The position numbers were made by a program, and so were the translations under genes. The notes beneath the pieces are model-generated. The model did not search any database and had not been told where the DNA came from. It worked only from the letters and a program-made list of their open reading frames with translations. Below, piece by piece: positions 34,201-41,767 of a DNA stretch of 64,000 nt. The stretch covers positions 828,927-892,926 of the forward strand of contig OY282361.1 in assembly GCA_958295645.1 (NCBI GenBank), written 5' to 3'. The stretch comes from Longimicrobiales bacterium (GTDB lineage Bacteria > Gemmatimonadota > Gemmatimonadetes > Longimicrobiales > Gaopeijiaceae). The first letter of the stretch is position 1. Every line of letters starts with the position of its first letter.

Positions 34201-34704
34201 TCCGGCGGCGACGGTGAAGCGAAGTCCGGCCAAGTCGCCTGGGATTCGGGCCACCTCCTGCAACGCGCGGCGCGTGGCCACCAGGATGCGCGCCCGGCCG
34301 GCCAGCACGGACTCCACCGCCTCCACTCTCTGGCCGGACGCCTCGGGCGACTCGCCGCCGCCGTCCTCGGCGGCGAGCTCGCGTTGCGGATAGTGCACGG
34401 CGGCCCCAGGGGCCAAGACCTCCAGGTCGCCGAAGCGCTCCTCGGCTTCGGCCGGCCCGGGCGCAACGACCACCCAGAGGCGGTTCGCCATTCCGTCCGA
34501 CAAGGCGGCCACCAGCGCCATGGGCAACGAGCCCGCCGTCCCGCCGACCGTTCGCCGCTGGCCGGGCGGCGGCATTCCCGCAACCAGCGCTTCGAACGCC
34601 CCCGTCGAGGCCGCAGCCGCGGCGGCGGGATGACGGCCGGACCACGCGGACATCCTCTGGGCTTTCGGCGAGCCTGCCGCGCGAGTCGAGCTACTGGCCG
34701 GCAC
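29743..34704 (-). CDS. mfd: Mfd transcription-repair coupling factor, fused in frame to a parvulin lipoprotein
   Basis: The first ~1135 residues are a complete Mfd, which removes stalled RNA polymerase and recruits UvrA. Visible parts: UvrB-like N-terminal domain (RRALQEVARIPGDL), RNA-polymerase-interacting module (GDHVVHMDHGIGRFRGLE near 490-510), helicase Walker A GDAGYGKTE near 623, VVDEEQRLGV near 725, LTLSATPIPRTL, and the TRG/D7 end. Without any stop the frame continues through a Gly/Lys-rich linker into RNGGSRTR and a lipobox LLAGGC at 1186, then a ~468-residue parvulin protein. No ATG or GTG lies in frame at that boundary before the hydrophobic core; a TTG at 31185 is the nearest. ATG 34653 (MSAWSGRH) is a better Mfd start than GTG 34704. 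Confidence 0.9.
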   Translation of the reverse strand: MPASSSTRAAGSPKAQRMSAWSGRHPAAAAAASTGAFEALVAGMPPPGQRRTVGGTAGSLPMALVAALSDGMANRLWVVVAPGPAEAEERFGDLEVLAPGAAVHYPQRELAAEDGGGESPEASGQRVEAVESVLAGRARILVATRRALQEVARIPGDLAGLRFTVAAGTPAGRDAVIGALEDRGFRRVPTVEEVGCYAVRGGIVDVFSLGAAGPARIEFSGDDVESVRLFDVRDQLSTHVVQSVDILPVAFDGGEARAPSAPDRLRTAARHDGDHRAVGEGPASLLDRLPGGAVLVRDGEADWAGEAEALWREASRRFQRAKRHGNPAVAPAELFLEPRRFAERAARFARLHTTETPAGDVVFSALPPPHVDRSTQVLRKFLATAAGAGASTTILCENQSQATRIEELVSDRQGAPSAGCTVVAGSISGGFRLPTASPPANVLTDHEIFRRRLRRPSTRRFRGAASVESLAQLSPGDHVVHMDHGIGRFRGLERFEIGGESLDALVIVYAGEELLRVPVHALDQVERWVAPDAEAEPPRLDRIGGRRWRNLKRRTEEAIQRMTAELLDLYALRKSKPGHAFSHDTRWQREMESAFPYEDTPDQRRAAEEVKRDMESPAIMDRLVCGDAGYGKTEVAVRAAFKAVQDGKQVAVLAPTTVLAAQHAGSFKERLDTYPVQVASLSRFEGTAKQREVLAGLRDGAVDVVVGTHRLLSGDIVFKDLGLLVVDEEQRLGVRQKERLKQLRTSVDVLTLSATPIPRTLHLSLAGIRDMSLIRTPPRDRLPIVTRVVPWHDRVVAEACEREIDRGGQVFFLHNRVETIETAAERVRALVASARVDVAHGQMRASRLHRTMTEFAGGRTDVLVCSAIIENGLDVSNANTLIVDRADRFGLSQLYQIRGRVGRSDRRAYCYLIAPERISEEAAGRLSVLEHYTELGSGYQIALRDLQARGAGNLLGDDQSGFAHAVGVETYLRLLNQAVQRIRNQPGRRDFPKPEVAMEQGAYLPSDYVADERQKLHVYRRLAGVSDRGDAARLAEEMADRFGPLPPEARRLVDQALLAQAGRDAGAARIHVHGRRARLDFRQDVAPRMSALADALGGEDVSVEVPRLAPLSVVLESGTEERLTGIAVGALDALGGTGGSGAGKPSEQGRADGAQAGKPLVQPRNGGSRTRAPLVAVGAALLAGGCGGGPLAEAAGHRLDVEGAAALVAEHSTVPADTQVVRVVAELWVDYTLLATEMTSDPTLGGLDVGEAIEPGLRERMLERLREDALEVDTVVSEREMAERFAAELPGARATASQILLLFPTDATRLQQDSVLAAANALRARLAEGEDFARLAAAFSDDAGNARRGGSLGSFVRGEMLGPVDSAVFGMSPGEVGGPVRTRLGYHLLKLERIDIPELSEVADDFRALIRLERLAEVEAAFVQMLDSAAGLALASGAVEASRALARSRPSRLAPRAGERPLLTWSGGAYTASDFVFLARRSPDGFAEGVAGASDEELEAALLRLGREELLFAEARARGLSPSDAERDSLAAEAREAIRERARRIGLHDDPDPAAGPAPGAADSLQEAEAQPAMPAEPVEALQRESGSLPQPATPAERVEALVEAALVRVVSGQQPIVPLGNVSFLLRAGGAWSVHAHRVATTTRRVRALQPY

Positions 34705-36652
34705 GGGCTGGCCCTTGCCGCTCCGCCTGTCCGCCCCGAAGCCGCCGCGGCGCGGCGACCAGGCTCTCGGCCAAGAGCAGTCCGAGCAGCAGAACGATCA
34801 TCGCCCGCCAGGGCTCCGGCCCGCGTCGCGCGCGAAAGATGCCGTCCCTCCACCCCGGCAGATCGTCCGCCACCGCGACCACGCCCGGAATTGCGCTGCG
34901 CAGTTCCGCCATCGAGGCCCGCGCCAAGTCCATTTCGGCAACGGGCGCGTTGACCGCAACGGAGTCGATCACGCTGTCGCCGGCCAGCGCTTCGTAGAAC
35001 CCGGCCAACCGGGTCTCGAGGAAAGGTCGTCCCTCGTCCACGCCGCGCTCGGCGCCGTCCGGCCCCCGAATGCGCGAGGCGCCGGCGGGCACGGGGAACG
35101 GGGAGCCGGCTTCCACTGTCGAGCCGGAACCGGTCCCGCCCAGACGGTCGACGATCCACTCGAGCAAGGGGATCATGGCGGCCGAGACCGGCACGCGGGT
35201 CGCCTCCAGGTTCAGGGGCGAGGCGACGAGCATGAACGGGCCGGAGTCCGCGCGGCCCTCGATCAGCCAGGGGTCGCCGGTCGAGAGGGACAGCAACGCG
35301 GATCCGGGCCGCGGGAGGGGTGCGGACGCCGGAGCGATGCGGTGGAAGACGGACACTTCGGCATCGTCCAGGGCCGCGGGCGGGCCGCCGGCCGCTTCGG
35401 ACGATCCGCCGGCCGCCAAGCGGGCGCCGCCGACCGCCGGCCGTTCGTACAAGAAAGGGACGCCTGCCTCGGCCAGCCTGCGGTTGAGGGCCGGCAGCAA
35501 GGCCGGGTCTCCGGCCGGCAGCACGACCACCGCCTGGGAAGGCTCCCGCTGGTCCAGTCCTTCGCCCGCCGCGCTGAACAGCACGGCCGCCGCCCGGACG
35601 GGCACGCGCACGACGCGGCCGTGTTCCTCCATGACCGCCAGCGCTTCCGTCAAGAAGAAGCCGGCGGGACCCGCAACCCCGACCGGCGTGGCCTCCCGGA
35701 CGCGCAACGCGAAGTAGCGTCTGTCGTCGGCCGCCAGCGCGTCCGAGTCGATCTCGGCGTAACCGTCCACCCGCCCCGCAGCGAAGGGTCCGGCCGGCAG
35801 ACGAACCGTGGCCCCGGGAGGTGCGGAGGCCGCCGCGCGAACGCTGCCGCCCACGTACAGCCGCACCCCCACCGCATCCTCCGCTTCGCCGCCAGCCACG
35901 GCCACGGCCACCTCCGCACGCCGTCCGGCGAGCGGCCGCAGACCTCCGTCGAACGAGACCATTCGCACCCCGCGGTTGCGCATGTCGCCGCCGGGCGCCG
36001 CGAACACGACGACGGGTATGCCGCTCAGCGCGTCCGCGCCCGGCAGTCCAGCGGCGAGCCCCGACGCCTGCATGTCGGTGAGGAGATGGACCTCGCGCGC
36101 GGGCAGCACGCTCTGGCCGACGATCTCTCTGGCCCGCCGAACCGTCCTCGGCAAGTCGGCCGGCCCGTGGCTGGGACTCGTCTCGGCGACCGCGTCGCCT
36201 GCGCCGGCGGCGCTTGCCCGGATTGCCGGGACCCACGGCGTCCCCGCGCGCAACACCCAGACGACGTCGTCGTGGCCGGCCTTCGCGACGCTCTCCATGG
36301 CCGCCGCCTTGATGGCCTCCAGCCGCCGCCGTCCCTCCTCCACGACCGAAGCGCTCATCGAGTTGTCGATCACGATCGCGAGCGCGGTGGGTTCGTGGCT
36401 GCCTCCTTCGCCCGCGAAGTGGAGCCGGGCGCCGAGCAGCACGACGACGATCACGACCGCGATGCGCAACAGCAGGAGAAGCAGCTGTTCGGAGCGGATG
36501 CGGCGAGCGTGATCCCTTTCGGTCCGCAACAGGTAGCGGATCGCTGGAAACGAGAAGGTCCGGCTTTCCTGGCGCAGAAGGAAGTGCAGCGCCAACGGCA
36601 CGAGAACCGCCCCGCCGGCCAGGAGGAACCAGGGTGCGAGGAATCCGATCAA
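34691..36652 (-). CDS. BatA-like membrane protein with vWA domain
   Basis: 653-residue inner-membrane protein. It begins LIGFLAPWFLLAGGAVLVPLALHFLLR, the BatA N-terminal helix, and a second helix at about 60-80 (LLLLLLRIAVVIVVVLL). A von Willebrand A domain with the MIDAS motif IDNSMSAS near residue 92 follows. The centre is beta-rich and unrecognised; a last helix (MIVLLLGLLLAESLVA) lies near the end. The start is TTG 36652, whose last bases overlap the TGA of the DUF58 gene (TTGA). Bat-type proteins occur with MoxR ATPases and DUF58; no MoxR is in the window. The role (envelope or stress function) is not established. Confidence 0.8.
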   Translation of the reverse strand: MIGFLAPWFLLAGGAVLVPLALHFLLRQESRTFSFPAIRYLLRTERDHARRIRSEQLLLLLLRIAVVIVVVLLGARLHFAGEGGSHEPTALAIVIDNSMSASVVEEGRRRLEAIKAAAMESVAKAGHDDVVWVLRAGTPWVPAIRASAAGAGDAVAETSPSHGPADLPRTVRRAREIVGQSVLPAREVHLLTDMQASGLAAGLPGADALSGIPVVVFAAPGGDMRNRGVRMVSFDGGLRPLAGRRAEVAVAVAGGEAEDAVGVRLYVGGSVRAAASAPPGATVRLPAGPFAAGRVDGYAEIDSDALAADDRRYFALRVREATPVGVAGPAGFFLTEALAVMEEHGRVVRVPVRAAAVLFSAAGEGLDQREPSQAVVVLPAGDPALLPALNRRLAEAGVPFLYERPAVGGARLAAGGSSEAAGGPPAALDDAEVSVFHRIAPASAPLPRPGSALLSLSTGDPWLIEGRADSGPFMLVASPLNLEATRVPVSAAMIPLLEWIVDRLGGTGSGSTVEAGSPFPVPAGASRIRGPDGAERGVDEGRPFLETRLAGFYEALAGDSVIDSVAVNAPVAEMDLARASMAELRSAIPGVVAVADDLPGWRDGIFRARRGPEPWRAMIVLLLGLLLAESLVAAPRRLRGGQAERQGPARAGQ

Positions 36653-37578
36653 GGGAGCCGCTGGCGCTTCCAGAGGTAGGCGCGAAGCGCGTGCGACAGC
36701 GAGGCGCTGGTGTCGATCGTGGAGTACGCGATTCCGCGTCCCGCGAGCTTGGTTTCCCATTCCGCGACGGCCTGCTCGACGGCCTCCCGGTAGTGGCGGC
36801 GCATGTCGGCGACCGACACCTCCAGCGCCTCTCCCGTCTCGGGATCGACGAACCGGGTGCGGCCGGTGGCGGGCAGGTCCCGCTCGCCGGGATCGATCAA
36901 GTGGAACACCATCACTTCGTGCCCCGTGTGCTGAAGGTAGAACAGCGCCTTGGCCGTTCCGGCCGGGTCGACCAGCAGGTCCGACACCAGGACGACCAAG
37001 CCCTTTCGCTTCAATCGCATGGCGACGTCCCGAAGCGCGGTCTCCGCGTTGGTGCGCCCGCCGCTCGCCAGCGCATTCAGATGCTTCAGCAGGAGACGCC
37101 AGTGCACCTTGCCGCCGCGGCAGCGGATTTGCCTCACGATCCGCTCGTCGAACGCCATCAGTCCCACGATGTCGCCCTGCCGAATCAAGATCAGCGAGAC
37201 GGCCGCGGCCAAGTGCTTGGCGTACCAGAGCTTGGAGGGCAAGGTCCTGCGGGACGACCAGGCCATCGACTCGCTCACGTCGAGCAGCAGGTGCGCGCGC
37301 AGATTCGTCTCCTCTTCGTACTGCTTGACGTAGAACCGGTCCGACCGGGCGAACATTCGCCAGTCCAGCGTCCGCAGGTCGTCGCCCGGACGGTAGGCGC
37401 GCAACTCCGCGAACTCCGCCGAGAAGCCGCGGTTCGGCGACCGATGGAGCCCCAGAAGGAAGCCCTGCACGACTTGGCGGGCCACGATGTCGATGCCCCC
37501 CAGTTGCGCCAGCGTCTCGGGGCCGAGCAGATCCGCTCGCCGATCGCGGTGGGGGGTGACGGTTTCGTTGGTTGCCAT
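36649..37578 (-). CDS. DUF58 domain protein
   Basis: 309-residue protein of the DUF58/vWA-like class that accompanies MoxR AAA ATPases. It shows SPNRGFSAEFAELRAYRPGDDLRTLDWRMFARSDRFYVKQYE, the DUF58 signature, and the metal-site-like LLDVSESMAW near residue 97, then LVVLVSDLLVDP. No membrane helix is present, so it is probably cytoplasmic. First gene of the long minus-strand run and coupled to the BatA-like gene by TTGA. Its ATG lies 247 bases from the divergent DUF1592 gene. That gap holds no gene; TATGTTGT at 37768 is the only promoter-like word I see there, facing the plus strand. Confidence 0.88.
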   Translation of the reverse strand: MATNETVTPHRDRRADLLGPETLAQLGGIDIVARQVVQGFLLGLHRSPNRGFSAEFAELRAYRPGDDLRTLDWRMFARSDRFYVKQYEEETNLRAHLLLDVSESMAWSSRRTLPSKLWYAKHLAAAVSLILIRQGDIVGLMAFDERIVRQIRCRGGKVHWRLLLKHLNALASGGRTNAETALRDVAMRLKRKGLVVLVSDLLVDPAGTAKALFYLQHTGHEVMVFHLIDPGERDLPATGRTRFVDPETGEALEVSVADMRRHYREAVEQAVAEWETKLAGRGIAYSTIDTSASLSHALRAYLWKRQRLP

Positions 37579-37825
37579 GACCGTTGAATTTGGAAGAAAC
37601 GCGGGGAAGGGAACAGCCGTCCCCGGGCTCCCTTGCCGGGGCCGTCTTCGCCGTGGACGCCGATTCTCGGCGCGCAGGGGGCTTGGCGGGGTCTACGATC
37701 GCCGTCTCGCAGGGGCCGTCGCCGATTCCCGCTGCGCAGGGACTGGCCCGCCGAGCACGTGCGGCACTATGTTGTTGTCGTAGAGGCGCAACCCGCGAAG
37801 ACCACAACCGGGGAGGCGAGTCCGC

Positions 37826-40354
37826 GTGCCGAGAACTCTTTTCGCAGCCTTCGTGCTGGCTGGTTTGGCTTTGATCATCGCCGCGGGCGAGGCGGGATCC
37901 GGCCCGGCGAGCGCCTCTCCGGTGGCGATCCAGGCCTCTGCGGCAATGGCTCAAGCGTCTTCGGCAACGACCCAGGCGTCTCCCGCGAACGCGAGCGCCT
38001 CCGCCGCGACCGGCCGGATTCGCTCGGCCGCCGTCCCGGGCCCGCGCGACGAGGTCGTCCAGCAGTACTGCGTGCGCTGCCACAACGAGCGCCGTTTGCT
38101 GGGCAACCTCTCGCTGGAGGACTTCGACGCGGCCGACCCGGCCTCCAACGCGCCCGTGGCCGAGAAGATGATCCGCAAGCTTCGGGCGGGCATGATGCCG
38201 CCTCCGGGCGCCCGGAGGCCCGCGCCCGACGTGCTCGTGGACTTGGCGGTCGCGCTGGAAGACGGGATCGATGCGGACGCCGCTCGCCGCCCGAACCCCG
38301 GCCGCCGCTCCTTCCAGCGTCTGAACCGAGCCGAGTACGCCCGCGCCGTGCAGGACCTGCTGGGGCTCGAGATCGACGCCTCGGCCTTCCTGCCCGGAGA
38401 GACGCTGAGCGCCGGCTTCGACAACGTGGCGGACGTCCAGCACCTCTCGGCCACGTTGCTCGAGGCCTACATGAGGGCGGCCAGCCAAGTCGCCCGGCTC
38501 GCGCTGGGCGACGCCCGGGCCACGCCGTCCGAGACGACGTACGAGGTCTCTCGCTACGCCGAGCAGCGCAGCCACGTTCCAGGAGCGCCCTTCGGCACCC
38601 GCGGCGGCATCTCCGTGGTCCACAACTTCCCCGCCGACGGCGAGTACCTGTTCCGCTTGGCCTTCCAGCACGAGTCGACGGGCAACTTCTTCGGCCAGAC
38701 CGCCCCGTTCGACGAGCATGTCGAGATATCGGTGGACGGCCTCCGGGTCGCGCTGATTCCGATGGATCGCTGGATGCACCGCCAGGATCCGAACGGCATG
38801 GAGCTGAAGGCCGGCCCCGTGCGCGTCGCCGCCGGGCCCCGCCGCGTCTCAGCGGCATTCCTGAAGCTGGCCGACGGGCCGGTCGAAGACCTCGTCTCGC
38901 CGCACGAGTGGTCGCTGGCCGACAAGAAGATCGGTTACTCCTACGGCATCACCGGACTGGCCCACCTGCGAGACATGGCGATCGGCGGCCCCTACGACGC
39001 GACGGGCGTCACGCCGTCGCCCGCCTCGCGCCGGGTGATGGTTTGCCGCCCCGCCGAGCCGGCCGAAGAGCTCGCCTGCGCCCGCCGCGTCGCGAAAGAC
39101 CTGGCGATCCGCGCGTTTCGCCGCCCCGTCGCCTCCTCCGAAGTCGACGACTTGATGGAGCTGTTCGAGCAAGGCGCGGCCGAAGGAGGATTCGCGGTCG
39201 GCGTGCGCACGATCCTGCAGGGCGTGCTCGCGAGCCCGGACTTCATCTTCCGCTTCGAACCGCAACCGCCCGGCGTGCGGCCAGGGGACGTCTACGAGAT
39301 CGGGGGCCCGGCGCTGGCCTCCCGGCTCTCCTTCTTCCTTTGGGGACGCCCGCCCGACGCCGAGTTGGCCGGGGTCGCCTCCGCCGGCCGTCTGGCCGAA
39401 CCCGGCCTCTTCGAAGAGCAGTTGGACAGGATGCTCGCGGATCCGAGGGCCGAGGCTCTCGGCTCGCGGTTCGCGTCGCAGTGGCTGCGCCTTCAGGACC
39501 TGGACAAGGTCCATCCCGACGCGCTCCGCTTCCCCGACTTCCACGCGCAACTGGCGTCGGACATGCGCCGCGAGACCGAGATGTTCTTCCACGGGCTCGT
39601 CGCCGAGGGCGGCACCCTCTGGGACCTCCTCTCGGCCGACTACTCCTACATGAACGAGCGCCTCGCCCGCCACTACGGGATTCCCGGCGTGGCCGGCCCG
39701 CATTTCCGCAAGGTGCGCTATGTGCGCTCCGAACGGCGCGGCCTCCTGGGGCACGGCAGCATCCTCACGCTTACGTCCCATGCCAACCGCACGTCGCCCG
39801 TGCTGCGAGGCAAGTGGGTCATGGAAGTGCTGCTGGGCACGCCCCCGCCCCCGCCGCCTGCCGACGTGCCCGACCTCGACGCGACCGCCGACGCCGACGC
39901 AGGCCGCTTCCTCACCGTGCGCGAGAAGTTGGAGGCGCACCGTTCCAACCCGGCCTGCAGTTCCTGCCACCGCGTGATCGACCCCGTCGGCCTGGCCTTG
40001 GAGAACTTCGACGTGACCGGCGCCTGGCGCATTCGCGACCGCGGGAACTTGGTGGAGACGACGGGCGAACTCTACGACGGCTCGCCGATCGAGGGCCCGG
40101 AGGACCTGAGAACGGCGCTGTTGGGGCGCAAGGAGTCGCTGGCGAGGTCGTTCGCCGAGAACCTGCTGGCCTACGCGCTGGGCCGCAGGGTCGAGTACTA
40201 CGACATGCCCGTGGTGCGGCGCGTCGCGAGGGCGGCGGCGGACGACGACTACCGGCTCTCCGCGTTCGTGCGGGAGGTGGCGCGCAGCGATCCGTTCCGC
40301 TTGGCCCGGGCCGAGGCGGCCGCGGGCGCATCCCCGGACAGAGAACCCTTCTGA
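37826..40354 (+). CDS. Secreted DUF1587/DUF1592/DUF1588/DUF1585 cytochrome-type protein
   Basis: 842-residue exported protein with an N-terminal signal (LFAAFVLAGLALIIAAGEA). The order of modules is: heme-binding CVRCH (about 82-86) in a planctomycete-type cytochrome segment, DUF1587 (RSFQRLNRAEYARAVQDLLGLE), a carbohydrate-binding-like beta region, DUF1592 (LWDLLSADYSYMNERLARHYGI), DUF1588 (GHGSILTLTSHANRTSPVLRG ... CSSCHRVIDPVG, second CxxCH near 711) and DUF1585 at the end (LGRRVEYYDMPVV). Function is unknown. The Ala/Ser/Gln-rich region after the signal is a 21-base repeat. GTG 37826 starts the signal peptide. The DUF1552 gene follows after 14 bases, the usual partner. Confidence 0.9.
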   Translation: MPRTLFAAFVLAGLALIIAAGEAGSGPASASPVAIQASAAMAQASSATTQASPANASASAATGRIRSAAVPGPRDEVVQQYCVRCHNERRLLGNLSLEDFDAADPASNAPVAEKMIRKLRAGMMPPPGARRPAPDVLVDLAVALEDGIDADAARRPNPGRRSFQRLNRAEYARAVQDLLGLEIDASAFLPGETLSAGFDNVADVQHLSATLLEAYMRAASQVARLALGDARATPSETTYEVSRYAEQRSHVPGAPFGTRGGISVVHNFPADGEYLFRLAFQHESTGNFFGQTAPFDEHVEISVDGLRVALIPMDRWMHRQDPNGMELKAGPVRVAAGPRRVSAAFLKLADGPVEDLVSPHEWSLADKKIGYSYGITGLAHLRDMAIGGPYDATGVTPSPASRRVMVCRPAEPAEELACARRVAKDLAIRAFRRPVASSEVDDLMELFEQGAAEGGFAVGVRTILQGVLASPDFIFRFEPQPPGVRPGDVYEIGGPALASRLSFFLWGRPPDAELAGVASAGRLAEPGLFEEQLDRMLADPRAEALGSRFASQWLRLQDLDKVHPDALRFPDFHAQLASDMRRETEMFFHGLVAEGGTLWDLLSADYSYMNERLARHYGIPGVAGPHFRKVRYVRSERRGLLGHGSILTLTSHANRTSPVLRGKWVMEVLLGTPPPPPPADVPDLDATADADAGRFLTVREKLEAHRSNPACSSCHRVIDPVGLALENFDVTGAWRIRDRGNLVETTGELYDGSPIEGPEDLRTALLGRKESLARSFAENLLAYALGRRVEYYDMPVVRRVARAAADDDYRLSAFVREVARSDPFRLARAEAAAGASPDREPF
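37925..38005 (+). repeat. Imperfect 21-base tandem repeat (about four units)
   Basis: Units such as GCAATGGCTCAAGCGTCTTCG and GCAACGACCCAGGCGTCTCCC encode a seven-residue pattern close to xxQASxA, repeated right after the DUF1592 signal peptide. It probably forms a flexible linker between signal and cytochrome domain. Confidence 0.65.
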
Positions 40355-40368
40355 AGAAAGCGACTGCG

Positions 40369-41751
40369 ATGCACTTCATCACGGGGAAGGCGGTTCCCAG
40401 GCGGACGTTCCTCCGCGGGGCAGGGGCCGCCGTCTCGTTGCCCTTCCTGGACGCCATGATCCCGGCGGGAATCCGGGCGGCCGCGCGCCCGGAGGACCCG
40501 ACCCGGCTGGTCGCCATCGAGATGGTTCACGGCGCGGCGGGAAGCAACGAATGGGGGGCGTCGCGGAACTACTGGTCGCCGTCGCAGACGGGTCGCGACT
40601 TCGACTTGGCGCCGGGCGCCCTGAGCCCGCTCGAGCCCTTCCGCGACTATCTGACCATCGTCAGCGACACCGACGTCGAGCCCGCCGAGGCCAAGAAGCC
40701 GAAGGAGATCGGCGGAGACCACTTCCGGTCCAGCGCGACGTTCCTCACCCAGGCGCATCCGAGGCAGACCGAAGGATCGGACATCTTCGTCGGCACCTCC
40801 CTGGACCAGGCGTACGCGCAGCGCTTCGGGCGCGACACCCCGCTGCCGTCCATGCAGCTCTGCATCGAGAACGTGGACCAGTCCGGAGGTTGCGCATACG
40901 GCTACGCCTGCGTGTACACGGACACGATCAGCTGGGCCTCGCCGACCGAGCCCCTCCCGATGGTTCGCGACCCGCGCGTCGCCTTCGACCAGTTGTTCGG
41001 CGCAGGCGGCAGCTCCCAGGAGCGCGCGGCACGCCGCCGAGCCAACCGCAGCGTGCTGGACTTCATCGCTCGCCGGGTCGGGGAGCTGCGCAGGAATCTC
41101 GGCGCCGCCGACGTGGCCCGCTTGGATCAGTACCTCGAGAACGTGCGCGAGCTCGAACGCCGCATCCAGCGCGTCGAGGCCCGCAACACGAGCGGCGAGG
41201 AGCGCCAGTTGCCGGAGGCTCCGGCCGGCGTGCCCGACTCCTTCGAAGAACACGTCAAGCTCATGTTCGACCTGCAGGCCCTCGCCTTCGCCGCCGACGT
41301 CACCCGCGTCTTCTCCTTCAAGATGGGACGCGATTCCTCGGCTCGCGTGTACCCCGAGAGCGGCGTGGACAAGCCCTTCCATCCTGCGTCCCACCACGGC
41401 GGCAACGAAGACAACATCTCCGACTTCGCGCAGATCAACCGGTACCACGTCGGCATGCTGCCGTACTTCCTGGAGCGCCTCCAGTCCACGATGGAGGGGG
41501 AGACGCACCTGCTGGACAAGACGCTGGTGGTCTACGGATCGCCGATGGGAGACCCCAACGTCCACAACCACAAGCGCTGCCCGCTGTTCCTCGCCGGCGG
41601 CGCCAACGGCAGGCTGGACGGGGGCCTGCATCTGCGCGCGCATCCGGGGACGCCCATGGCCAACGTGATGCTGTCGGTGGGACACGCGCTCGGCATGGAC
41701 GACATGGAACGCTTCGGAAACAGCGCCGGCGCATTCCCCTTGGCGCTCTAG
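40369..41751 (+). CDS. DUF1552 family exported protein (Tat-type signal)
   Basis: 460-residue protein that regularly pairs with DUF1592 cytochromes. The N-terminus PRRTFLRGAGAAVSLPFLDAM has a twin-arginine motif and a hydrophobic core, so export of a folded protein is likely. Later features are GGDHFRSSATFLTQAHP, SLDQAYAQRFG, LCIENVDQSGGCAYGYACVYT, SVLDFIARRVGELRRNLG and LVVYGSPMGDPNVHNHKRCP, with several Cys and His that might hold metal. Sulfatase-like topology has been suggested for such families, but I see no proof. ATG 40369 is preferred because no other start fits the Tat motif. Confidence 0.88.
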   Translation: MHFITGKAVPRRTFLRGAGAAVSLPFLDAMIPAGIRAAARPEDPTRLVAIEMVHGAAGSNEWGASRNYWSPSQTGRDFDLAPGALSPLEPFRDYLTIVSDTDVEPAEAKKPKEIGGDHFRSSATFLTQAHPRQTEGSDIFVGTSLDQAYAQRFGRDTPLPSMQLCIENVDQSGGCAYGYACVYTDTISWASPTEPLPMVRDPRVAFDQLFGAGGSSQERAARRRANRSVLDFIARRVGELRRNLGAADVARLDQYLENVRELERRIQRVEARNTSGEERQLPEAPAGVPDSFEEHVKLMFDLQALAFAADVTRVFSFKMGRDSSARVYPESGVDKPFHPASHHGGNEDNISDFAQINRYHVGMLPYFLERLQSTMEGETHLLDKTLVVYGSPMGDPNVHNHKRCPLFLAGGANGRLDGGLHLRAHPGTPMANVMLSVGHALGMDDMERFGNSAGAFPLAL

Positions 41752-41767
41752 GCCGCCGGCGCCCGCA

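Noticed and set aside
29752-34953. A 1733-codon open frame on the plus strand opposite mfd
   Set aside because: It is the antisense shadow of a gene with all Mfd motifs; its composition (Arg/Gly/His-rich, no motifs) is typical of antisense frames in very GC-rich DNA.
37633-40368. Upstream extension of the DUF1552 frame through the DUF1592 gene
   Set aside because: The extension is Arg/Gly/Pro noise inside a well-supported gene; the Tat signal fixes the real start at 40369.
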